A stretch of DNA of 18,671 nucleotides from the NCBI GenBank assembly GCA_017745135.1, contig JAGIAB010000020.1, forward strand, positions 1-18,671. The letters run 5' to 3'. Below are positions 11,991 to 18,671 of this stretch, piece after piece. The stretch comes from Flavisolibacter sp. GTDB taxonomy: Bacteria > Bacteroidota > Bacteroidia > Chitinophagales > Chitinophagaceae. Every line of letters begins with the position of its first letter. Position 1 is the stretch's first letter. Below the pieces are notes generated by a model. The model was not told the origin of the DNA, did not search any database, and saw only the letters and a list, made by a program, of their open reading frames with translations. Made by a program: the position numbers and the translations under genes.

Positions 11991-14441
11991 TTATTTATTG
12001 CTTTGCTGTTGACCCACTCCAAAGCCGCCGTCTCCCTGTGTTCTTTTTGTTTCTTCTTCTGCGCCGATGTTACGGTTGCGTGCAGCTTTCACTTGGGTGC
12101 TTCCGAAGCGGTAAACAAAGTTCAGTTTAAACTGGTAGCTTTCCCATCTTGCTGTCACTTTCGAAACCTGTCCTGCAAAATCCTGTTTAGCACTGAAGTG
12201 GAAGGAATGGAAAATATCGCTGTAGGATGCTTTAATAGTTGCCTTGTTATTCCATAATTGTTTGGACAATCCACCGTCAACATTCCATAATGCACTGGAA
12301 CGGAAAGCTCCCTGTTGAATACTGGGTGCAACATAGAAACCGGTTAATTCAGCAGTCCAGGTTTTTGCTTTTCCAAACTTCAAACTGTTTTGTGCATACA
12401 AGGTTAAACCAAATGCATCCTGGTCAACCTTTCTGCCCGGGCCAAAATCAGCTTTGTACATGGCATAGTTGCTGCTGACATTGGCAAACACCATATAAGA
12501 TTTGTATTGAAAAGGATAACTGATATTTAAACTGATGATATCCTGTTTCGCCAGATTCTTTTGGGTAACAAATGCCTTTGATTTTTGAACAGTATCAATC
12601 CACTGCGCAAACATATCTTTCACATGACTGTAATTCAGCGATGTGGTTAAACGATACTTGTAAGTATGTGAGATACCAATGCTGTTTGTGTATTGCGGTT
12701 TCAGGTTTACATTTCCTTTCAGGAACGTGTATTCATCCAGTTTGAATTCAAAAGGATTGAGGCTTTGATAATTGGGGCGGTCAATTCTTTTACTATAGGT
12801 AATTCCAAACTGGCTCATTGGGTTTTTGTTGAACGTAACCGCTGCGCTGGGAAATACGTCGGTATAATTGCGTTTGAATTTATCCTGCGATTTTACATTA
12901 TCCTCCTCGAAAGAAGAAATGCCTTCCGAAACTGTATTTTCAACACGAACTCCAGCCTGTATCATAACACCTTTAAGCTGGCGGTTGTAATTTACATAAC
13001 CGGCATTAATGTTTTCTTTATAGTCAAAAAGATTGCTCTTGTCTTTATTCAACACTTCGCTGGAACCAAAAACATCGTAATTCTGGAAGTCATTATCTGT
13101 TTTTACAAAAGCAGTCTTACCACCATAACCTAATTTTCCTTTCCTGAAATTCTGTTCCCAATCTACTTTTACTGAATTGATGTGAATATTGGTCGGAGAA
13201 ATGATTCTGCTAACAACCGTATAATAATTGTTGCCTGATGCATCAAAATAGTAGTTGGGTTGAAACTGGTTGGTATTGATATCATAATCACCATGATCGG
13301 CATTAACAGTTAAGCTTCGTCCATCGGGATTAGTATAACTGTAATTCAAATTCAGGTTGATATTATTCCTTTTCAACTTGCCGGTATTGTCAGCAACCAA
13401 TGTTTTAACCAGTGTATTGGTTGGCGCATAATAAATAGGAGTCCGGCTGTGATTTTCCATACTTGGATTTGAAAACGTTCCGTTCACCATAACACCCAAT
13501 ACATTCTTTTTATCAAGGAAGAAATCAATTCCTGCTTTGTAGTTGTGACTGATATTTTTATTTTTCATTAAGCCATGCTGATCAAACAAAGTATCTGCCA
13601 CTGTGCGATATAAATCAAGACTATTTTTGTTCCAGCCCTGGTTATGGCTGTAATTGCCATAAATATTTGTTGACTGGCTTCTATGGTTCAGCGTAATGCC
13701 TCCGTTGTATTTGGGATATGCTCCAAGATTGAAGCCTGCATTCACAGAACCATTCGTACCCAGCGATTTATTTTTCTTTAAACGAATGTTGATGATGCCG
13801 GCATTACCCGCAGCTTCATACTTGGCCGAAGGATTGGTAATGATTTCGATGGCTTCAATATTTGAAGATTGAATCGATTTTAAATAATTGGAAAGATCCT
13901 GCCCAGATAAAGGTGTCGGACGACCGTCAATATAAACCTGCACACCATTCTTTCCGTTAACGCTTAGGTTTTCATCTTTGTCTACCATTACACCGGGCGA
14001 CTTACGCAGCAATTCCAATGCATCGCTTCCTACGGAGTTGATTGTTCCTTCTACATTCAACACTGTTCTATCTGCTTTCATTTCCACAATTGGTTTGGTG
14101 GCTGTTACAACTACCGTATTCATTTGGCCGCTTGCCTTTGCCAGTTGTAAATCCGGAACGGTTGTTTTATTACCATTCAATTCAAAAACAGGAGATACGG
14201 TTGGAGTAAAACCAACATAGCTTGCGCTGACACGGTATTTTCCCGGCTGCACATTGTCGAAGCTATAAGCACCATCTTTAGTGAGGGTATATTTAAGAAT
14301 CGTTCGGCCGGTATCTTTCAACAGGCTTACGGTGGCACCGTTTAATGCCTTGCCATCGGCATCCGTTGCTAAGCCTCTTATTTCCTGGGCGTTAGATACT
14401 AAGGAGATTACTGAGATCAAGAGGAGAAAAAGCTTTCTCAT
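11991..14441 (-). CDS. Outer-membrane β-barrel protein, TonB-receptor-like (OMP_b-brl_3 type)
   Basis: An 816-residue outer-membrane protein. The signal peptide is MRKLFLLLISVISLVSNA, cleaved before QE. Residues ~20-105 are a carboxypeptidase regulatory-like β-sandwich (EIRGLATDADGKALNGATVS). A plug-like domain follows (~115-225) with VVVTATKPIVEMKADRTVLN, ELLRKSPGVMVD, VQVYIDGRP and IEIITNPSAKYEAAGNAGI. The barrel (~230-780) contains the family-typical DVFPSAAVTF, YSKRIDRPNYQSLNPFEFKL and EYTFLKGN. A 35-residue polar tail extends beyond the last strand (…FVYRFGSTQ), ending in GGFGVGQQQSNK, which is unusual because barrels normally end near the final aromatic residue. There is no SusD partner and I see no TonB box, so it may be a passive or regulatory barrel. 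The ligand is unknown. It lies upstream of the LytS/LytTR pair. Confidence 0.88.
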   Translation of the reverse strand: MRKLFLLLISVISLVSNAQEIRGLATDADGKALNGATVSLLKDTGRTILKYTLTKDGAYSFDNVQPGKYRVSASYVGFTPTVSPVFELNGNKTTVPDLQLAKASGQMNTVVVTATKPIVEMKADRTVLNVEGTINSVGSDALELLRKSPGVMVDKDENLSVNGKNGVQVYIDGRPTPLSGQDLSNYLKSIQSSNIEAIEIITNPSAKYEAAGNAGIINIRLKKNKSLGTNGSVNAGFNLGAYPKYNGGITLNHRSQSTNIYGNYSHNQGWNKNSLDLYRTVADTLFDQHGLMKNKNISHNYKAGIDFFLDKKNVLGVMVNGTFSNPSMENHSRTPIYYAPTNTLVKTLVADNTGKLKRNNINLNLNYSYTNPDGRSLTVNADHGDYDINTNQFQPNYYFDASGNNYYTVVSRIISPTNIHINSVKVDWEQNFRKGKLGYGGKTAFVKTDNDFQNYDVFGSSEVLNKDKSNLFDYKENINAGYVNYNRQLKGVMIQAGVRVENTVSEGISSFEEDNVKSQDKFKRNYTDVFPSAAVTFNKNPMSQFGITYSKRIDRPNYQSLNPFEFKLDEYTFLKGNVNLKPQYTNSIGISHTYKYRLTTSLNYSHVKDMFAQWIDTVQKSKAFVTQKNLAKQDIISLNISYPFQYKSYMVFANVSSNYAMYKADFGPGRKVDQDAFGLTLYAQNSLKFGKAKTWTAELTGFYVAPSIQQGAFRSSALWNVDGGLSKQLWNNKATIKASYSDIFHSFHFSAKQDFAGQVSKVTARWESYQFKLNFVYRFGSTQVKAARNRNIGAEEETKRTQGDGGFGVGQQQSNK

Positions 14442-14484
14442 AATAGTTGTTTTATCAGTTGTTACGTCAATTTCGATTCGGGCA

Positions 14485-14492
14485 CAAACTTA
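14485..14492 (-). promoter_or_regulatory. Bacteroidota -7 promoter element of the barrel gene
   Basis: On the minus strand this reads TAAGTTTG, an exact TAnnTTTG match, 43 bases before the start codon at 14441. It predicts a leader of about 37 bases. I see no clear -33 element. Confidence 0.45.
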
Positions 14493-14589
14493 AAATGGGT
14501 ACCAGGGGATTAGAAAAAAGTTACACAAAGGGGTTTTTTTGCCATACAAAAGCCGGTAATTGAAAACCAATTTTAGTTTTCTTTACCGG

Positions 14590-15261
14590 ATGAAAACATG
14601 GGCAGAGCATCTCCTCCATCTCTACGGTAACCTGAAACCACCAAAGAAATTACCCAATGATATCGAGTGGTTGTATCCTCAAAAAGATCCGGCTGTAATG
14701 AAAATATTCGGGCAATTCCTTCTCAAATACTATAACGACAATCAACCACGACGATTTTTATTAGGCATCAATCCCGGAAGGTTTGGTGCAGGCGTAACAG
14801 GAGTCAACTTTACTGCTCCCAAACAATTAAGGGAGTTTTGTGGAATTGAGCATGGATTCAAAAATCAAACAGAGCTTTCTGCAGAATTTATTTACGAATT
14901 GATTTCAGCTTACGGTGGTGTTGAAAAGTTTTATTCTCATTTTTTTATCGGTTCTGTTTGTCCGCTTGGGTTTATTAAGCATGGAAAGAACATCAATTAT
15001 TATGACGATAAAGAATTGTTGACAACCGTTGAACCCTTTATTATCAAAAGCCTGGAACAGCTTTTAGATTTTAATGTCAATACCAAAATTTGCCTGGCTG
15101 TTGGCGGAGAAAAAAATTTCAAATACTTAAGGTCATTAAATGACCGCTTTCAATGGTTTGAAGAAATCTTACCTCTTCCTCATCCCCGTTTTATTATGCA
15201 ATACCGAAGAAAGCAAAAAGAACAATTCCTACAGCAATACCTTCAATTCCTGGCAAAATAG
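14590..15261 (+). CDS. Uracil-DNA glycosylase superfamily protein, SMUG2-like
   Basis: A 223-residue DNA-repair enzyme that should cut the N-glycosidic bond of uracil (or a related deaminated base) in DNA. I start at the ATG at 14590; a TTG at 14560 would add ten residues without family support. Motif 1 is FLLGINPGRFGAGVTGVNFT (residues 57-76), in the same arrangement as the SMUG signature GMNPGPxGMxQTGVPF. Motif 2 is LPLPHPRFIMQYRRK (His198), close to the HPSPR-type loop that enters the minor groove. The remainder (VCPLGFIKHGKNINYYDDKE, KICLAVGGEKN) fits the α/β glycosylase fold. SMUG2-type enzymes are known from Pedobacter and other Bacteroidota. It diverges from the barrel gene and precedes the MATE gene by 179 bases, in which I see no gene I can support. 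Confidence 0.8.
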   Translation: MKTWAEHLLHLYGNLKPPKKLPNDIEWLYPQKDPAVMKIFGQFLLKYYNDNQPRRFLLGINPGRFGAGVTGVNFTAPKQLREFCGIEHGFKNQTELSAEFIYELISAYGGVEKFYSHFFIGSVCPLGFIKHGKNINYYDDKELLTTVEPFIIKSLEQLLDFNVNTKICLAVGGEKNFKYLRSLNDRFQWFEEILPLPHPRFIMQYRRKQKEQFLQQYLQFLAK

Positions 15262-15440
15262 TTAAGATGGGTTTGTCTGTTTCCGTAGATCGTTTTATTT
15301 TCGCTCCCTCTTTTAAGCAAAGGCATATGAAAATCCTCATCGGCTGCACCACATTCTAAAGCCGAAAATACTACACCCGATTTTGCAATGGCAACCGGCC
15401 ATTGGTTTCCCCTCTTTTATAATTTTTAAATTGATTTTCT

Positions 15441-16859
15441 ATGTCGCAGGTGATTACCTCTTCAAATAAGTTTTTTACGCTCTGGTCATTGGTCAAACGT
15501 TCGCTGCGTGGCGAGCAGTATGATTATACGCAGGGAAGTATTCGTCATGCCATTATTTTATTGGCCATTCCTATGATACTGGAACTAAGTCTGGAATCGG
15601 TATTTGCTGTGGTTGATATGTTTTTTGTTGGACGGCTTGGTGAAAATGCAATTGCCACTGTTGGACTCACGGAATCGGTGGTGACCATTGTTTATTCAAT
15701 TGCAATTGGTTTAAGTACGGCTGCAACAGCCATGGTTGCCCGTCGCGTTGGTGAAAGGAATGAAGAGGAAGCAGCGTATGCAGGCATGCAAACCATAATC
15801 CTGTCCTTATTTGTTACGATTGTGATTAGTGCTTTAGGTATCGTGTTCGCACCGGAAATTTTACAGATTATGGGAGCGAAACCCGAGGTAGTGAGAGAGG
15901 GTGCTGTTTTTACCAGGATCATGTTAGGCGGCAGTGTTGTCATTATTCTGCTTTTCCTGATCAATGGAATTTTTCGTGGAGCAGGCAATGCCGCTATTGC
16001 CATGCGCAGCTTATGGCTGGCCAGCATCTGTAATATTGTTTTGTGTCCTCTTTTGATTTATGGGTTGGGTCCAATCCCTTCATTAGGACTAAAGGGTGCA
16101 GCCATTGCAACAACCATCGGCAGAGGTGTTGGCGTTGCTTACCAGTGTTATCATTTGCTGAAAGGGTCCAGCAGCATTCATATCAAAGCAAGGCATTTGA
16201 GGCTCAATTGGCCTTTGATGAAAACATTGGTTGGGATAGCATGGCCTGCGACTTTTCAATTTTTGATTGCTTCCGGTAGCTGGGTTGTTTTGGCAGCATT
16301 GGTAGCTAAAACAGGTGGTACCGCTGCTTCAGCAGGATACCAGGTAGCCTTAAGAAATGTTGTGTTCTTCATTTTGCCCGCATGGGGATTGAGCAATGCA
16401 GCAGCCACTTTGGTAGGACAAAATCTTGGCGCCAACCAACCTGAACGTGCTGAGAAAAGTGTTCTGCTTACAGCAAAATACAATGCCATTTTCATGACAG
16501 GCGTAATGTTGTTGTTCATTTTTTTTGCAGGCCCTATTATCAGTATATTCACAAATGATGCTGAAGTTCATCAAACCGGAACACTGGCATTAAGAATTAT
16601 TGGGTCGGGTTATATTTTTTATGGAATTGGGATGGTTATGGTGAATGCATTAAATGGTGCTGGGGATACTAAGACACCAACATTGATCAATTTGTGTGGA
16701 TTCTGGCTCTTTCAAATACCATTTGCTTTTTTGCTAGCAAAATGGCTGCACCTGGGAGCGATGGGTTCCTTCATTGCCATACCTGTTGCTGAGACGTTGA
16801 TTGCCATTGCCGCTTACATTTTGTTCAAAAAAGGAAAATGGAAAACGGTTGTGGTATAA
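15441..16859 (+). CDS. MATE family efflux transporter
   Basis: A 472-residue inner-membrane antiporter with twelve predicted transmembrane helices in two homologous halves of six. It exports cationic or hydrophobic compounds in exchange for Na+ or H+. The halves begin at IRHAIILLAIPMILELSLES (near residue 35) and WPLMKTLVGIAWPATFQFLI (near 256). Typical MATE signatures are VDMFFVGRLGENAIATVG in the first half, GIFRGAGNAA after helix 5, GWGLSNAAATLVGQ-like AWGLSNAAATLVGQNLGA in the second half, and NALNGAGDTKTP towards the end. The length is normal for the family. The N-terminal 30 residues are polar and cytoplasmic. The AI-2E-type transporter gene starts 49 bases downstream on the same strand, so they may be co-transcribed. 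The substrate cannot be read from the sequence. Confidence 0.92.
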   Translation: MSQVITSSNKFFTLWSLVKRSLRGEQYDYTQGSIRHAIILLAIPMILELSLESVFAVVDMFFVGRLGENAIATVGLTESVVTIVYSIAIGLSTAATAMVARRVGERNEEEAAYAGMQTIILSLFVTIVISALGIVFAPEILQIMGAKPEVVREGAVFTRIMLGGSVVIILLFLINGIFRGAGNAAIAMRSLWLASICNIVLCPLLIYGLGPIPSLGLKGAAIATTIGRGVGVAYQCYHLLKGSSSIHIKARHLRLNWPLMKTLVGIAWPATFQFLIASGSWVVLAALVAKTGGTAASAGYQVALRNVVFFILPAWGLSNAAATLVGQNLGANQPERAEKSVLLTAKYNAIFMTGVMLLFIFFAGPIISIFTNDAEVHQTGTLALRIIGSGYIFYGIGMVMVNALNGAGDTKTPTLINLCGFWLFQIPFAFLLAKWLHLGAMGSFIAIPVAETLIAIAAYILFKKGKWKTVVV

Positions 16860-16908
16860 AAATTTATTGTTCTGAAAGCCTTTAGTAATTTCAATTAAGA
16901 TTGGCAGT

Positions 16909-17958
16909 ATGAGCAGCAACCCTAACAATACGATCAACACCAATTTACTCCGGCAAATATTTTTTATTGCGGCCATAGTTTTCCTGGGCATTGTTCTGTT
17001 CAGGCAACTATGGTTTTTTTCTTCAGCCTTTTTAGGTGCGGTTACGTTTTACGTGATCATGCGCAAGCGGATGTTTTATTTAACGGAAAACAGGGGGTGG
17101 AAAAAAGCTACTGCAGCCTGGATATTAATGCTGCTTTCTTTCTTTGTTATTCTTGTGCCGATCGGCATACTTGGAAACATCCTTTATTCCAAGGTAGCTG
17201 ACATCGTAACACATTCAGGTGAGTATTTGAATTCATTAAAACGCTTTGCCGATCAAATAAAAGACAAAACAGGTTATGTATTGGTGAAGCCTCAAAATAT
17301 TGACCAATTAGGTTCATATCTGGCCCAATTACTTCCAAAAGTATTAGGTGTTACCATGAATACGCTTGCGCTGATTGCCGCCATGTATTTTATTCTATTC
17401 TTTATGCTGGTGAATGGACGCCGGATGGAGCAATCAGTATATGAATATATCCCCTTAAAGGATACTAATGTAGAATTGATCGGGAAAGAAGTAAGGGTAA
17501 TGGTGGTTTCCAATACCATTGGTATTCCTTTGATTGCTTTGATACAGGGTGTTGTTGGTTTAATTGGTTACCTCATTATTGGAGTAAAAGATCCCTGGCT
17601 ATGGTTTGTGGCTACCAGTATTGCAGCCATGATGCCTGTTGTGGGTGCAGCCTTGATTTATGTGCCTTTGACCATTTCGCTTTTTGTCAGCGGTGAAACC
17701 GGGAAAGGAATTGCTATGGCTGTATGGGGTTTTGGGGTTATTGGCTTAGTGGATAATCTCTTCCGCTTTTTATTAAATAAACGATTGGGAGATATTCATC
17801 CGCTCATAACCATATTCGGTGTAATCGTAGGCGTCCAGTTGTTTGGGTTCATCGGTCTCATCTTTGGTCCTTTATTGATATCAATGTTTTTGTTGTTGCT
17901 GAAAATTTATTCCTCCGAATTCATTATAAAGAGAAGAGAAGTGAAAAGAGTGAAATAA
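16909..17958 (+). CDS. AI-2E family transporter (PF01594-type permease)
   Basis: A 349-residue inner-membrane protein with about seven or eight transmembrane segments. It has the usual layout of the family: two N-terminal helices (~14-50), a third (~68-90), an extended amphipathic region (~95-145: ILYSKVADIVTHSGEYLNSL, KPQNIDQLGSYLAQLLPKVL), and then a cluster of C-terminal helices. Family markers are MMPVVGAALIYVPL, NLFRFLLNKRLGDIHPLITI and GFIGLIFGPLLISMF. The name comes from E. coli TqsA, linked to autoinducer-2 export; other members are Na+/H+ antiporters, so the substrate is uncertain. A basic tail (KRREVKRVK) faces the cytoplasm. A hairpin with a UUCG loop follows the stop. Confidence 0.9.
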   Translation: MSSNPNNTINTNLLRQIFFIAAIVFLGIVLFRQLWFFSSAFLGAVTFYVIMRKRMFYLTENRGWKKATAAWILMLLSFFVILVPIGILGNILYSKVADIVTHSGEYLNSLKRFADQIKDKTGYVLVKPQNIDQLGSYLAQLLPKVLGVTMNTLALIAAMYFILFFMLVNGRRMEQSVYEYIPLKDTNVELIGKEVRVMVVSNTIGIPLIALIQGVVGLIGYLIIGVKDPWLWFVATSIAAMMPVVGAALIYVPLTISLFVSGETGKGIAMAVWGFGVIGLVDNLFRFLLNKRLGDIHPLITIFGVIVGVQLFGFIGLIFGPLLISMFLLLLKIYSSEFIIKRREVKRVK

Positions 17959-17970
17959 AAGCACATCAGT

Positions 17971-17990
17971 AAAAACACTTCGGAGTTTTT
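17971..17990 (+). terminator. Terminator hairpin with UUCG tetraloop
   Basis: AAAAACAC-TTCG-GAGTTTTT forms a stem with one A-A mismatch closed by a C(UUCG)G tetraloop and a T-run on the 3' side. It lies 12 bases after the AI-2E-type gene's stop codon. Confidence 0.65.
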
Positions 17991-18020
17991 CAATTGCTTA
18001 AGTTGTTCTACTTAATTTCT

Positions 18021-18034
18021 TAAAATTTTCTTAG
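18021..18034 (+). promoter_or_regulatory. 14-base element shared by both YkuD_2 genes (second copy)
   Basis: TAAAATTTTCTTAG, identical to 8782-8795, lies 79 bases before the GTG start at 18114. See the first copy for the comparison. Confidence 0.45.
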
Positions 18035-18113
18035 CATTGCTTGCAACTTGTTGAAGAGCATAATATTTTCACATCCGCATCGTTTCAATAATCCACGAAA
18101 AACCGTTTGACCA

Positions 18114-18671
18114 GTGCGAAAAGTTTATTCACCGTTATCCTTCATTTGCCTTCTTTGTTCCTTTTTACTTCTTCCGGTAGTAAAGGCAGGCAACAATTCA
18201 GGATACTCCGAAACGATCATTACAACAGATCACAACACAGCCGAAGCATCCAGTGCAGAGTTTTACAGCAATTTGCTTTACGACAGTTTGCATTTAGATA
18301 AACTGGGCCTGAAGAAAGAAGCATTGCTATATGCCTATAAAGGACAACAAAGTTTAGTGAAGGAAGGCAGGATCGCTAACTCTGCTATTTTAACGATTTG
18401 CGATTTCAGCCAGCCGTCCGACAGCAAACGCCTGTATATAATTGATGTTAGAAATTTCCAGGTATTGCTGAACACTTATGTGGCTCATGGAAAAAATTCC
18501 GGCGAAGAGTATGCCAACAGGTTTTCAAACCGATCCAGCTCTTTGCAAAGCAGTCTTGGTTTTTATGTAACTAAAGGAACTTATTTGGGTAAGCATGGAT
18601 TGTCCTTAAGATTATCAGGACAGGACAGGGGTTTTAACGACAAAGCAGAAGCAAGAGCTATTGTTGTTCAT
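18114..18671 (+). CDS. Second YkuD_2 murein L,D-transpeptidase-like protein (3' end outside window)
   Basis: The frame is open from 18111 to the right edge (186 codons from GTG) and has no ATG before the signal peptide, so GTG at 18114 is the likely start: (V/M)RKVYSPLSFICLLCSFLLL, with cleavage near PVVKA-GN. The body is clearly homologous to the protein at 8874: AILTICDFSQPSDSKRLYII, NTYVAHGKNSGEEYANRFSN, SSLGFYVTKGTYLGKHGLSL and RGFNDKAEARAIVVH align without gaps, at roughly 55-60% identity by eye. The catalytic His is the last visible residue; the Cys motif lies beyond the edge, so activity cannot be judged. A different-frame reading from 18107 is only a shadow. Extracytoplasmic, acting on peptidoglycan, by family. 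Confidence 0.82.
   Translation, partial: MRKVYSPLSFICLLCSFLLLPVVKAGNNSGYSETIITTDHNTAEASSAEFYSNLLYDSLHLDKLGLKKEALLYAYKGQQSLVKEGRIANSAILTICDFSQPSDSKRLYIIDVRNFQVLLNTYVAHGKNSGEEYANRFSNRSSSLQSSLGFYVTKGTYLGKHGLSLRLSGQDRGFNDKAEARAIVVH

Noticed and set aside
12693..13133. 146-codon plus-strand frame inside the barrel gene
   Set aside because: It is antisense to strongly conserved barrel sequence and has no features of its own.
15262..15430. Open minus-strand frame of about 55 codons (…QWPVAIAKSGVVFSALECG…) between the glycosylase and MATE genes
   Set aside because: No start codon before its second half, no family I recognise, and it ends inside the glycosylase gene. It could be a remnant, but chance cannot be excluded.
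18107..18301. 64-residue plus-strand frame with a hydrophobic N-terminus
   Set aside because: It overlaps the YkuD_2 paralogue in another frame; the homology lies in the frame starting at 18114.

Overview
The window looks like a piece of a Bacteroidota chromosome, most likely from the Chitinophagaceae. The evidence is an outer-membrane β-barrel with an N-terminal carboxypeptidase-like domain, LytS/LytTR two-component genes, a SMUG2-like glycosylase, YkuD_2 L,D-transpeptidases, start regions with few classical Shine-Dalgarno sites, and several matches to the Bacteroidota -7 promoter element TAnnTTTG. I see no rRNA, tRNA, CRISPR array, transposase or phage gene. No gene-free stretch is longer than 300 bases.

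Layout. Positions 1-124 hold the 3' end of an NTF2/DUF4440-like gene, convergent with a secreted dipeptidyl peptidase IV (151-2304, minus). Next comes a decayed plus-strand pair: a U32 peptidase gene that has lost its middle (2492-2918), overlapping a broken 4Fe-4S ferredoxin gene (2911-3131). Two minus-strand genes of unknown function follow (3137-3409 and 3499-3984). An M23 endopeptidase lipoprotein (4231-5385) converges with a 67-residue hydrophilic protein (5393-5596). A translationally coupled YeeE/YedE pair (5811-6787) probably imports a reduced-sulfur compound. Then come a small unknown protein, a stand-alone receiver, a glycine-zipper lipoprotein, a 52-residue membrane protein at 8513-8671 (minus), an L,D-transpeptidase-like protein (8874-9611) and a small secreted protein (9777-10052).

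The second half has a LytTR regulator and its LytS-type kinase (10079-11907, minus, overlapping by 4 bases). Upstream of them in the same direction is a large outer-membrane barrel protein (11991-14441), separated by a hairpin. Divergent from it are a SMUG2-like uracil-DNA glycosylase, a MATE exporter and an AI-2E-family transporter. The right edge cuts a second YkuD_2 gene that starts with GTG at 18114 and is a paralogue of the one at 8874.

Most of this is ordinary housekeeping and cell-envelope content. The points most worth following are: (i) the joint decay of the U32 peptidase and its ferredoxin partner; (ii) the two YkuD_2 paralogues that share a 14-base upstream element at almost the same distance from their starts; (iii) an almost identical palindrome just before the start codons of two unrelated small minus-strand genes. 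I found no convincing new multi-gene system.
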